A stretch of 16,296 nucleotides of DNA from J038 sp036734085 (GCA_036734085.1 DAIMZF010000070.1:1-16296); one strand, 5' to 3'. Positions 1 through 7,227 are shown, counted from the stretch's first letter. Translations and numbers: made by a program. Notes: generated by a model not told the origin, from the letters alone.

Positions 1-1166
1 ACTTAACCAAACAACGCTTCGACCTGTACCACGCCCACATCTACCTGATGGACAAAGACAATCAACGTTTGATACTGACGGCAGGTGCAGGTGAAACAGG
101 CCAGATGATGAAAGCTCGCGGCCACAGCATCCCGCTAACGCAGACCTATTCCATCGTGGTGAAGGCTGTGCGGGAACGGCAGGCGATTGTCTCTAACAAT
201 GTACAGGAAGACCCGACCTTCTTCCCGAACCCGATGCTACCGGAAACACAATCAGAAATGGCGCTCCCGCTCATCGTCGGTGGTGAAGTCATCGGCGTGC
301 TGGACGTGCAATCCAACCATGTCAACGCCTTCGATGAAGAAGACGTGGCGGTGAAATCCGTTCTAGCCGCGCAGATTGCCATTGCCGTGCGAAACGCGCA
401 GTTCTTCCGCGAAGTGCAGGTGCAGGCGGAACGCGAGCGCGAAATTGCGGAACGTCTGCGCGAGGTTGACCGCCTGAAGTCGCAGTTCCTTGCAAACATG
501 AGCCACGAACTCCGCACGCCGCTAAATTCTATCATCGGCTACTCGGAAGTTCTGCTGGACGGTGTGGACGGTGAGCTAACCGAAGACGCCGAAGAAGACG
601 TGCAGACCATCCACGATAGCGGCAAGCACTTGCTATCGCTGATTAACGAAATCCTCGACCTTGCCAAGATTGAGGCGGGCGAGATGCACCTTGACCTGAA
701 AGCGGTTAGTCTGACGGAATTCACCAGTGAAATCGTCAAGACCGGGCAGGTGTTGGTGAAGGACAAGCCCGTAATACTGGAGATGGTGGAAGAGACAGAA
801 ATCGCGCCTGTCATGGCGGATGCCATCCGCTTGCGGCAAATCCTGTGGAATTTGGTCAGCAACGCGATCAAGTTTACGGAAGAAGGCACGGTGCGCGTGC
901 ATCTGAATATGAAGGATAGCCAAAACGCGCTTATCACTGTGCGCGATACGGGCATCGGCATGAATGAAGACCAATTAGACCTTATCTTTGAACGCTTCAG
1001 CCAGGTGGACGGCAGTTCTACCCGGCGGGCGGGTGGGTCTGGCTTGGGCTTGACGATTACCAAGCAGTTAATCGAGATGCACGGCGGCGTCATCCATGTG
1101 GAAAGTGCGCCGGGTATCGGCACAACGTTTGAGTTCTCGTTGCCCATACAGACCGAAACCAAGTAA
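1..1166 (+). CDS. GAF-domain sensor histidine kinase, 5'-truncated by the window edge
   Basis: Cytoplasmic sensor kinase expected to autophosphorylate on histidine and pass the phosphate to receiver domains. The reading frame is open to the left edge (first whole codon at 3), and the residues before the first ATG (48) already fit a GAF fold, so the gene begins upstream. Visible order: GAF domain over about the first 125 residues, a charged coiled-coil linker (nt 410-480), HisKA with H-box SHELRTPLNSI (phospho-His codon 504-506), then HATPase_c with N-box NLVSNAIKF, G1 box DTGIGM, F-box FERFSQ and G2 box GSGLGL. All catalytic boxes look intact. No transmembrane segment is visible in this part. 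It lies 133 bp upstream of the threonine synthase-REC-REC gene and just before two stand-alone receivers, so those four RECs are its likely partners (inference). The true N-terminus, and any further GAF/PAS domains, are outside the window. Confidence 0.95.
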   Translation, partial: LTKQRFDLYHAHIYLMDKDNQRLILTAGAGETGQMMKARGHSIPLTQTYSIVVKAVRERQAIVSNNVQEDPTFFPNPMLPETQSEMALPLIVGGEVIGVLDVQSNHVNAFDEEDVAVKSVLAAQIAIAVRNAQFFREVQVQAEREREIAERLREVDRLKSQFLANMSHELRTPLNSIIGYSEVLLDGVDGELTEDAEEDVQTIHDSGKHLLSLINEILDLAKIEAGEMHLDLKAVSLTEFTSEIVKTGQVLVKDKPVILEMVEETEIAPVMADAIRLRQILWNLVSNAIKFTEEGTVRVHLNMKDSQNALITVRDTGIGMNEDQLDLIFERFSQVDGSSTRRAGGSGLGLTITKQLIEMHGGVIHVESAPGIGTTFEFSLPIQTETK

Positions 1167-1215
1167 CACGTAGACAAACCAACTAACACAGGCAGGCTGG
1201 ATTTTTGCAACATGG

Positions 1216-1239
1216 AGGGGCACGAGAGATTGTGCCCCT
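1216..1239. terminator. GC-rich hairpin between kinase and fusion gene
   Basis: An 8-bp perfect inverted repeat (AGGGGCAC / GTGCCCCT, 8-nt loop) lies 50 bp after the kinase stop codon. No T-run follows, so a classical intrinsic terminator is not certain. It could instead be a processing or attenuation element between the two genes. A weak promoter-like pair further on (GTGACC 1243, CATAAA 1267, 18 bp apart) could restart transcription for the fusion gene, but the match is poor. Confidence 0.4.
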
Positions 1240-1299
1240 TATGTGACCAGCTAATCGCCTCATCTGCATAAACTTAATCCAGGAAAGTGTGCTAAAGCC

Positions 1300-3417
1300 G
1301 TGAGTACTTTTAACAAAATCGTCTGCCTGACGTGCGGACACGAACAAGCGGCCAACGTCCAGGCGGTCAAGTGTGACTCGTGTGGGTCTGCCTGGCTGGA
1401 CGCCCAATATAACTATGACGAGGTGGCAGGCCGTTGGTCTGCCCCTCTTAGCATCCAGGAACTTTCCCTATGGCGCTATGCGGATTTATTGCCCATCAGC
1501 CAGCCAGACCCGTTGATTTCGATGGGGGAGGGGTACACTCCGCTACGGCGCTTGCACCAGTATGAAGCGTTGTTCGGCCACGATGCTATCTACGTAAAAG
1601 ATGAGCGTTACATGCCGACCAATTCATTTAAAGACCGCCAGGCGGCGCTCTCTGTGACAGCCATGAAGCAAGCCGGAATCACAGAATGTGCGCTGGCAAG
1701 CACCGGGAACGCGGGCGTGGCCTATGCCGCTTATACCGCCCGCGCCGGGATTAAGCTGTGGTTATTCCTGACCAGCTTAGTGCCGCCGGAAAAAATGCGC
1801 GAAGTCGGGTTATATGGGGCGCAGTTGGTCAAAGTTTCCGGCACATATGATGAGACAAAAATTGTCGCGGCGGAGTTTGCCGCACGTAAGGGCATCGTGA
1901 TGGATGCGGGCGCCAAGACCATCCCGGCCAAAGAGAGCATGAAGACGTTAGCGTTTGAAATCGCGGAGCAGTTAGGGCTAGCCCTACACCCGGATAAACC
2001 CGGCACATGGGCCGCGCCGGATTGGTATGTGCAAGCCGTCAGTGGTGGCATCGGGCCGATTGGGGTATGGAAAGGCTTTACCGAACTGCACCGCATGGGC
2101 TTGATTGATAAAATGCCACGTCTCGCGATTGTGCAGGCGGCGGGCTGTGCGCCGATGGTCAGCGCGTGGGAAGCCCGCCAAAACACCGCGCAACCTGTCG
2201 TGCCGCGCACGTTAGTGCATGTGCTGGCGACAGGCGACCCGGGCTTCGGCTATACGCTGTTGTACGATGCTGTGATGAGTAACAGCGGTGTGATGGTGGC
2301 GGTGGAAGACGGCGAGACCTTCAGCGCAATGCGACAACTGGCCGCCCGTGCCGGGATGTCCGTAGAGCCTGCGACAGCCGTTGCATTTGCCGGGCTGGAA
2401 AAACTCATCAAGCAAAAGACCATCCAACGGGGCGAAACTGTGGTGGTCAACGTATCCGGCCACACGTTCCCGGCGGAAAGCCATATCTTAGGCGACCAGT
2501 ATGACCGTTACATCCTGGATTTGCAGATTCAGCCTCAAGCCCAGCCACAAGGGGAAGGACTAGGGGCGGCGTTGCAGAACCTTGATGAGCAGGTGACGAC
2601 AATTGTGATTGTGGATGATAACCCCAATGACCGCCGCCTTGTCCGCCGTCTGCTGAAGCGTCACAAACAATATCGCGTATATGAAGCGCGAAACGGGGTC
2701 GAAGCCTTGCGCGTCATCCGTGACCGTAAGCCGGATTTAGTTGTGTGTGATTTGACCATGCCGGAGATGGACGGACTCGCCTTGTTGGAAAACCTGAAGG
2801 CCGACCCGCACACCGCGCATATCCCGGTTGTGGTGGTCACAGCCAAAAATCTGACGCCGCACGATAGGCAGATGCTCGGCCAGTATAGCGAGTCTATCTG
2901 GCAGAAGGGCGGGCTGGATACACGCGGGCTGATGGAACACGTCGTTACCACGCTCGGCCATTATGTAGCGCCAACACCGGAAGCATCGGAAAATGCTACA
3001 GAAGCAACACCCACACCGGACACACAATCTGACATGGTCAATGATGGGCAGGCAGTTATTCTCATCATCGAAGATAACCCTGTAGACTTACGTCTTGCCA
3101 AAAAGATGCTACAATCAGATTCATATCATATTATCGAAGCAACAAATGGGCGGGATGGGCTAAAGGCCATCTACAAATATCATCCAGACCTTATCGTGCT
3201 GGATTTAATGCTCCCCGACCTGGACGGCTTCGCCATATTAGAAACGTTGCAAAACGACGATAATCTAAAAGAAATTCCAGTCGTGGTCGTATCCGCTAAG
3301 GCACTTTCCAGCACGGAAGTTGCGACATTACAGACGCAAATCCGCGCTAGAATTGAGAAAGCATCCATGAATGGTCGAGATTTTCGGGGTATAATTAAGG
3401 ATGGGTTAGTAAACTAG
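1300..3417 (+). CDS. Threonine synthase-like PLP enzyme fused to two response-regulator receiver domains
   Basis: A 705-residue fusion. Residues 1-32 hold a zinc ribbon (C9, C12, C25, C28). About 60-405 is a fold-type II PLP enzyme of the threonine synthase family (O-phosphohomoserine to threonine plus phosphate). It has GEGYTPL, the PLP lysine K111 in NSFKDR, the STGNAG loop (134-139), the cofactor-phosphate loop SGGIG (248-252), GDPGFG, VEPATA and SGHT near the end. Two complete REC domains follow: about 433-550 (acidic D439/D440, phosphoacceptor D484 in CDLTMP) and 584-700 (E591/D592, D635 in LDLMLP). Both keep the Thr/Ser of the switch region (VVVTA, VVVSA), but the usual Lys-Pro is Lys-Gly and Lys-Ala. 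Linkers are Gln- and Thr/Pro-rich. The start is GTG, with AGGAAAG 12 bp upstream, directly before the zinc ribbon. Ordinary threonine synthases lack REC domains, so phosphorylation-dependent control is an inference. The catalytic part could also have a related substrate. Confidence 0.93.
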   Translation: MSTFNKIVCLTCGHEQAANVQAVKCDSCGSAWLDAQYNYDEVAGRWSAPLSIQELSLWRYADLLPISQPDPLISMGEGYTPLRRLHQYEALFGHDAIYVKDERYMPTNSFKDRQAALSVTAMKQAGITECALASTGNAGVAYAAYTARAGIKLWLFLTSLVPPEKMREVGLYGAQLVKVSGTYDETKIVAAEFAARKGIVMDAGAKTIPAKESMKTLAFEIAEQLGLALHPDKPGTWAAPDWYVQAVSGGIGPIGVWKGFTELHRMGLIDKMPRLAIVQAAGCAPMVSAWEARQNTAQPVVPRTLVHVLATGDPGFGYTLLYDAVMSNSGVMVAVEDGETFSAMRQLAARAGMSVEPATAVAFAGLEKLIKQKTIQRGETVVVNVSGHTFPAESHILGDQYDRYILDLQIQPQAQPQGEGLGAALQNLDEQVTTIVIVDDNPNDRRLVRRLLKRHKQYRVYEARNGVEALRVIRDRKPDLVVCDLTMPEMDGLALLENLKADPHTAHIPVVVVTAKNLTPHDRQMLGQYSESIWQKGGLDTRGLMEHVVTTLGHYVAPTPEASENATEATPTPDTQSDMVNDGQAVILIIEDNPVDLRLAKKMLQSDSYHIIEATNGRDGLKAIYKYHPDLIVLDLMLPDLDGFAILETLQNDDNLKEIPVVVVSAKALSSTEVATLQTQIRARIEKASMNGRDFRGIIKDGLVN

Positions 3418-3458
3418 CTCATAGCAAGCGGTGATAAGGCACTTAGGAAGAAACCAGT

Positions 3459-3839
3459 ATGCCACGACGAATAATGTACATTGAGGATAATCCCCAGAAC
3501 ATGCGTCTTGTGCGTAAGATGCTGACGATGGGCGGTTACGAGATGTTAGAGGCCACCGACGGCCATAGTGGGGTGACATTGGCTTTGCAGGAAAAGCCGG
3601 ATTTAATCCTGATGGACATTAACCTACCCGATATTGACGGGGTAGAAGCCACCAAGCAGATTAAAAATGCAGAGGCGACCGCACATATTCCCATCATCGC
3701 CCTGACCGCTAACGCGATGCACGGCGATAGGGAGATGTTCCTGGAATCCGGATGCGATGGTTACCTGGCAAAACCTGTCACCCGTAACGAACTCCTGAAC
3801 ACCATATCCTACTTTTTGGATAGCCGTGCGAAGGTCTAG
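3459..3839 (+). CDS. Single-domain response regulator (CheY/DivK-like)
   Basis: A 126-residue stand-alone receiver with no output domain, expected to relay phosphate or bind a partner protein. Visible residues: acidic pair E9/D10, phosphoacceptor D53 in LMDINLPDIDG, switch T83 in ALTAN, and K105 in the AKP motif. The sequence CDGYLAKPV near the end is typical of DivK-like receivers. AGGAAG at 3445-3450 sits 8 bp before the ATG. It begins 41 bp after the fusion gene and is very likely co-transcribed with it. Its sequence resembles REC2 of the fusion (EDNPxxxRLxxKML is shared), which suggests duplication within the cluster. The upstream GAF kinase is the natural phosphodonor, but this is inferred from position only. 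Confidence 0.95.
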   Translation: MPRRIMYIEDNPQNMRLVRKMLTMGGYEMLEATDGHSGVTLALQEKPDLILMDINLPDIDGVEATKQIKNAEATAHIPIIALTANAMHGDREMFLESGCDGYLAKPVTRNELLNTISYFLDSRAKV

Positions 3840-3857
3840 TTTAAGTTCAGTTGTATC

Positions 3858-3891
3858 GTCAGGCACCAAAGCCTAGCCTTGAACGCCTGAC
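3858..3891. other. Possible hairpin between the two stand-alone receivers
   Basis: A 7-bp inverted repeat (GTCAGGC / GCCTGAC) with a 20-nt loop lies in the 79-bp gap between the two receiver genes. It is long-looped and has no T-run, so it would be a weak structure at best. It may be chance. Confidence 0.2.
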
Positions 3892-3918
3892 CTTAAGTGA
3901 TTAAAGAGAGGTCACCTT

Positions 3919-4293
3919 ATGGCGCTCATCGTCCTGATTGAAGACAACGAACAAAGCGCACGTCTGGCCGCAAAGTTACTGCGTAATGCGGAGCATCGCG
4001 TCATCATCGCGGAAGACGGCGAAAGTGGTTTAACCGCCATCTTCGAGCATCTGCCCGACTTAGTATTGATTGATTTAGGCTTGCCGGACATTGACGGACA
4101 GACGGTTATTTCCTTGTTGAACCAGCAGGAAAGCCTTAAAGCGCCCCTTATTGCCTTTACCGCATGGCCGGAAGAAAGCGCCCGCGAGATGGCGACGGCT
4201 TATGGCTGTGATGGCGTTATTACCAAGCCCATTAATACGCGCTCGTTTGTCGCAGAAATCGAGTCCTACCTAAGCCCGGTGCAAGACTCATGA
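3919..4293 (+). CDS. Single-domain response regulator
   Basis: A 124-residue receiver-only protein with E8/D9, phosphoacceptor D52 in LIDLGLPDIDG, switch T81 in AFTAW and K103 in TKP. All residues for phosphorylation are present and there is no output domain. GAGAGG at 3906-3911 is 7 bp before the ATG. The stop overlaps the start of the acetyltransferase-like gene (ATGA, 4290-4293), a strong sign of translational coupling. Its product may therefore be made in step with that protein and could act on it. It is the fourth REC domain in a row in this cluster, and its target is not visible from sequence. Confidence 0.94.
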   Translation: MALIVLIEDNEQSARLAAKLLRNAEHRVIIAEDGESGLTAIFEHLPDLVLIDLGLPDIDGQTVISLLNQQESLKAPLIAFTAWPEESAREMATAYGCDGVITKPINTRSFVAEIESYLSPVQDS

Positions 4294-5156
4294 GCGGCGA
4301 CTACCCGCAGACCGCCTTCGACTTGCTCATCGTCCCGGCCAGCCAGTTTAGCTACAAGCAATTGGCCGAAATCTATAACGATGCGCGGGTGGATTACATC
4401 GTGCCCATGCCCATGAACGCCAAGCGGATGCAGGAATACGTCACGCATTATGATATTGACCTGGAAGGCTCGTGTGTGTTGGTCAACAGCAATCAAGAGC
4501 CGTGCGGCGTGGGGATGTTGGGGATGCGGGGTGAACGTTGCTGGATAACGCGACTGGGTGTTGTGCCCCACCGCCGCCTGAAGGGGATGGGGCAGATTAT
4601 CATGGAGCATATGCTCCAGTATGGGCGCGACAACGGCGCAAACATCGCCCAGCTAGAGGTCATCGTCGGCAATGAGCCAGCCCGCGCATTGTTCGAGAAG
4701 CTCGGCTTCCGTACAACCCGGACGTTGCTCGTCATCCGGCGTCCACCGGGCGATCCTGCGCCTAATGCATTCTATGACGCTGTGGAAGTCGAGCAAATCC
4801 CGGACGAACAAATCGCACATTATCTCTCACATCGCGGCGAAGGTGCCTCATGGGTGGAAGAAACGCAATCGTTACTCAACGCGGGCAACCTGCGCGGGGT
4901 GGTAGTAAATACCCCAGCCGGAGATAAGGCGTGGGTGGTGTTCCAGCGCACACCGTTTCAACTCACACATTTTGTCCTCAGCCCGGAGGCCGGGGACGAA
5001 GCCTTGCACGCCGCAATATATCATGTGCACAAAGCCTTCCCGATGCAGGACACAAAAATAGAGAACGTCCCGTTGAAAGACCATGAATGGGAGATTTACA
5101 AAGCAATGGGTTATTTAGAAGTCTTCCGCCGGACGGAGATGTTCTTATACTATTAA
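4290..5156 (+). CDS. GNAT-family N-acetyltransferase-like protein with a degenerate second half
   Basis: A 288-residue soluble protein. The N-terminal half (about 10-150) has the GNAT acetyl-CoA motif A: LGVVPHRRLKGMG, with R96-x-x-G99-x-G101 forming the pyrophosphate-binding loop. A typical motif B follows (NEPARALFEKLGFR). Such enzymes transfer acetyl from acetyl-CoA to an amine. The second half (about 165-288) has alternating strands and a closing HEWEIYKAMGYLEVFRRTEMF segment that looks like a GNAT C-terminus, but no second acetyl-CoA loop is evident. This suggests a two-GNAT architecture with one degenerate copy. It starts inside the stop of the preceding receiver gene (ATGA overlap) and ends 17 bp before ridA, so all three are probably one transcript. 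The substrate is unknown; a small metabolite or a protein lysine are both possible. Confidence 0.85.
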   Translation: MSGDYPQTAFDLLIVPASQFSYKQLAEIYNDARVDYIVPMPMNAKRMQEYVTHYDIDLEGSCVLVNSNQEPCGVGMLGMRGERCWITRLGVVPHRRLKGMGQIIMEHMLQYGRDNGANIAQLEVIVGNEPARALFEKLGFRTTRTLLVIRRPPGDPAPNAFYDAVEVEQIPDEQIAHYLSHRGEGASWVEETQSLLNAGNLRGVVVNTPAGDKAWVVFQRTPFQLTHFVLSPEAGDEALHAAIYHVHKAFPMQDTKIENVPLKDHEWEIYKAMGYLEVFRRTEMFLYY

Positions 5157-5173
5157 ACTAAGGAGCAGAAAAC

Positions 5174-5560
5174 ATGCCAGAAAAGCACATCATCAGCACC
5201 AGCCGCGCCCCTGCCGCCATCGGCCCCTATTCACAAGCAGTTGTCGTCAATGGATTTGTTTTTGTCGCCGGGCAGATTGGACTCGTGCCGGGTAACCGTA
5301 AGATGATTACAGGCGGTGTGGAGGCACAGACCAAACAAGCGCTGGAAAACCTGACCGCCATCCTCAGCGAAGCCGGGACAACGCTCGATAACGTGGTCAA
5401 AGTAACCATCTTCTTAAAAGACCTGGATCACTTCCAGCAGGTGAATGAAGTATACGCGACGTATTTCGCAGACCATCAACCCGCGCGTTCGACGGTGCAG
5501 GTCTCCCGTTTGCCTGCAACCGCCGATGTTGAGATTGACGCTATCGCCGTCCTGCCTTAA
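5174..5560 (+). CDS. ridA: RidA family 2-iminobutanoate/2-iminopropanoate deaminase
   Basis: A 128-residue protein of the usual RidA/YjgF/UK114 length. Members form trimers in the cytoplasm and hydrolyse reactive enamines/imines (2-aminoacrylate, 2-aminocrotonate), released by PLP enzymes acting on serine or threonine, to 2-keto acids plus ammonia. Visible family signatures: AIGPYSQA (15-22), FVAGQIG (30-36), the catalytic arginine R105 in PARSTVQV, and E120 in VEIDAIAV near the end. AAGGAG at 5160-5165 is 8 bp before the ATG. It follows the acetyltransferase-like gene by 17 bp and closes the cluster that starts with the kinase and the threonine synthase fusion. RidA is common and often stands alone, but here its chemistry fits a PLP amino-acid enzyme in the same transcript. 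Its stop overlaps the convergent DUF4230 gene by 4 bp. Confidence 0.96.
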   Translation: MPEKHIISTSRAPAAIGPYSQAVVVNGFVFVAGQIGLVPGNRKMITGGVEAQTKQALENLTAILSEAGTTLDNVVKVTIFLKDLDHFQQVNEVYATYFADHQPARSTVQVSRLPATADVEIDAIAVLP

Positions 5561-6345
5561 GACGGCTCTGCTGTTTCGCAAGTGGGCGGGATAATAGTCA
5601 CGACTGTTCCTGTCGTCATCACGTCGAATTGAGGCGCACCTGCCAGGGATAGCCCCTCTAAAAATTCGCGGATGGCGACAACCGCATTTTCGTTTGCATC
5701 TTCTAAAATTCCCCGCATCAACGCCGCATCACGGAAGTTCCCAATCGCAAAACGCCGCGCGAATTGCTCGTTATTTTGGCCGGGACTCATAAACCATCCT
5801 GTGTCGCGTGTCATCACGCTGGATTGCTGTTCATTGATAAAACAGCGTAACAGGCGGGGTGGGGGCAGGCGAACAATAATCGTTTGTCCCTCCACGATAA
5901 TATCGCTCTCTGTCATCGTGCTTAAGTCGATACCTGCTTCTACTGTGCCGACAGCATGGTAAATCAGCGAATCGCGGTAAAGCCCGGCCAGGATATAGGG
6001 GACATCCAACCGCACCTGGACGAGTTCATCAAAGTTGTATTGAGAGGTCGTTAATTCCGACAGTTGCACCATGCTATTCAGCACGACGGGGCCACCAGTT
6101 ACATCATAGGTACGCGCACCGGGATCAATGATGCTACGCACCGTGCGTAAAATGCCATCTACGGATGTTAGCCCGGTAAGGGTGACAATGGCGAACAACG
6201 CCAACGGGATCGCCAGACAGCCCAATGTCGTTAAAAGGCGCACACCCGGCAAAAACCCACGTCGGTTGCGGCGGCGGGGTCTTTCATCATAATTGTAATC
6301 ATCGTCGTCGTAGTCTCGTTTTCGTTTGGGAGAATTTTGTGTCAT
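5557..6345 (-). CDS. DUF4230 membrane-anchored protein
   Basis: A 262-residue protein of unknown function that matches DUF4230-type proteins in layout. It has a highly charged, Asp-rich then Arg-rich cytoplasmic N-terminus (10-30), one hydrophobic helix (about 36-60) and an extracytoplasmic domain. Motifs typical of the family follow: VVLNSMVQLSELTTSQYNFDELVQV, and later IIVEGQTIIVRLPPPRLL. The positive-inside rule places the C-terminal domain outside. The ATG at 6345 is preceded by AAAGGT 12 bp upstream. The gene converges on ridA, with stop codons overlapping by 4 bp and no room for a separate terminator. It diverges from the DCC gene across 210 bp. No enzymatic motif is visible. Confidence 0.8.
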   Translation of the reverse strand: MTQNSPKRKRDYDDDDYNYDERPRRRNRRGFLPGVRLLTTLGCLAIPLALFAIVTLTGLTSVDGILRTVRSIIDPGARTYDVTGGPVVLNSMVQLSELTTSQYNFDELVQVRLDVPYILAGLYRDSLIYHAVGTVEAGIDLSTMTESDIIVEGQTIIVRLPPPRLLRCFINEQQSSVMTRDTGWFMSPGQNNEQFARRFAIGNFRDAALMRGILEDANENAVVAIREFLEGLSLAGAPQFDVMTTGTVVTIIPPTCETAEPS

Positions 6346-6386
6346 AAGTGGGATGACCTTTACCAGCTAGTTGTAAAATCTTTTTC

Positions 6387-6392
6387 ATTTTA
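6387..6392 (-). promoter_or_regulatory. Possible extended -10 element for the DUF4230 gene
   Basis: On the minus strand, TGATAAAAT reads as an extended -10 (TG-N-TAAAAT), 41 bp before the ATG at 6345. The -35 region is a poor match. The 210-bp divergent spacer is AT-rich and holds no gene that I can support. Confidence 0.35.
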
Positions 6393-6500
6393 TCACGATT
6401 TACACACGAGTTATGATACGATGAGCGTTAGAAAACACCCGAAAACCGCTAAAAATCACTGCAAAATGCGGGATATAACACAATTGTAAATAGTCCGGTG

Positions 6501-6528
6501 TTGGAATCGGTGAAAAAAACTTTATAAT
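6501..6528 (+). promoter_or_regulatory. Promoter for the DCC-family gene
   Basis: TTGGAA (6501-6506), a 16-bp spacer and a perfect TATAAT (6523-6528) lie 27 bp before the ATG at 6556. The predicted transcript start would be near 6535, leaving a leader of about 20 nt with GGGG (6541-6544) as a weak ribosome site. Confidence 0.65.
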
Positions 6529-6555
6529 GATAAGTTATATGGGGCAAAATAAGCG

Positions 6556-6969
6556 ATGTTGACGGCAATCTATGATGGGAATTGTGTCATCTGCAACACA
6601 ACCAAGCGTCTTGTGACTTTTTTGGACTGGCGCAGACGGGTGACATTCTTCGATTTACACCAACAAACTGAGCTTTTGCAAAATTACCCATTTATTGACC
6701 CGCAAGCGGCAATGGGCGCTATCCACGTGGTTGACCAAAACCAGCAGGTGTTTATAGGTTTTGCTGGCACACGGCGGATGCTCCGGGCGCTCCCTTTAGC
6801 ATGGCCGCTTTATGGCCTGTTACGTCTGCCAATCATCGGCAATTGGCTAGGGCCGATGTTGTACAGGTTTATCGCCAAGCATCGCTACGCGATTAACCGT
6901 CTGCTCGGCGTTGAGCTGGATAAAAACGTGGGTGCATGTGATAACGACGTATGCAAATTGCCGGAATGA
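6556..6969 (+). CDS. Thiol-disulfide oxidoreductase DCC family protein (DUF393)
   Basis: A 137-residue protein with the family-defining N-terminus YDGNCVIC, which holds a thioredoxin-like CxxC pair (C10, C13) right after the first strand. The rest follows the DUF393 pattern: FFDLHQQ, then GAIHVVDQNQQVFIGFAGTRRMLRALPLAWPL and a hydrophobic segment ending NRLLG. Members are assumed to be thiol-disulfide exchange proteins, but substrates are mostly unknown. The C-terminus carries a second close pair of cysteines (C128, C133). A consensus-like promoter lies just upstream. The next gene starts 21 bp later with its own ribosome site, so the two are probably co-transcribed. Confidence 0.88.
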   Translation: MLTAIYDGNCVICNTTKRLVTFLDWRRRVTFFDLHQQTELLQNYPFIDPQAAMGAIHVVDQNQQVFIGFAGTRRMLRALPLAWPLYGLLRLPIIGNWLGPMLYRFIAKHRYAINRLLGVELDKNVGACDNDVCKLPE

Positions 6970-6990
6970 CCAACTTAGGAGCAACACACG

Positions 6991-7218
6991 ATGAAAGATA
7001 ACACCAAACGGGCGGGTAGGCCCCCTCAAGGCTCACGGCGCGGGCGTCCTATCACCATTTATTTGAGTGAACCCCGCGAACGTCTATTTGAGGATGTGTT
7101 TAAATTGATGCAAACCAACGGTGTGCTACCCAGCACTGCCGATATTAACCGTTCCCGCGCATTGATCATTGACCATGCCCTGGACGCGCTCAAAGCAAAA
7201 TTGAGTGACCAAGAGTAA
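6991..7218 (+). CDS. Small ribbon-helix-helix-like DNA-binding protein with basic GRP motifs
   Basis: A 75-residue basic protein. The first 20 residues hold two GRP motifs (9-11, 18-20) among Arg/Lys residues, resembling AT-hooks that bind the minor groove of AT-rich DNA. A short strand (PITIYLSE, 20-27) then precedes two helices (about 28-40 and 50-70, the latter ending ALIIDHALDALKAKL), the order expected of a ribbon-helix-helix (CopG/Arc-like) fold. AGGAG at 6977-6981 is 9 bp before the ATG. It follows the DCC gene by 21 bp. No toxin gene sits next to it, so a plain transcription regulator fits better than an antitoxin. The assignment rests on pattern only and its target sites are unknown. 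Confidence 0.65.
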   Translation: MKDNTKRAGRPPQGSRRGRPITIYLSEPRERLFEDVFKLMQTNGVLPSTADINRSRALIIDHALDALKAKLSDQE

Positions 7219-7227
7219 TAGCCATAA

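Noticed and set aside
48..50. ATG as the true start of the first kinase
   Set aside because: The same frame is open to the window edge, and the residues before this ATG continue the GAF domain, so the gene is cut rather than starting here.
539..1213. Long open frame on the minus strand inside the first kinase gene
   Set aside because: It lies wholly opposite conserved kinase motifs and its translation is Ser/Arg-rich with no domain. It is an antisense shadow.
3840..3918. Small RNA or strong terminator between the two receivers
   Set aside because: The only inverted repeat is 7 bp with a 20-nt loop and no T-run, which is too weak to claim more than a possible hairpin.
6346..6555. Riboswitch or RNA gene in the 210-bp divergent spacer
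   Set aside because: The sequence is AT-rich with no long stem or known riboswitch core; promoters explain it adequately.
6991..7218. Antitoxin of a toxin-antitoxin pair
   Set aside because: The small size and ribbon-helix-helix-like core fit, but neither neighbour (DCC protein, tRNA) is a toxin.
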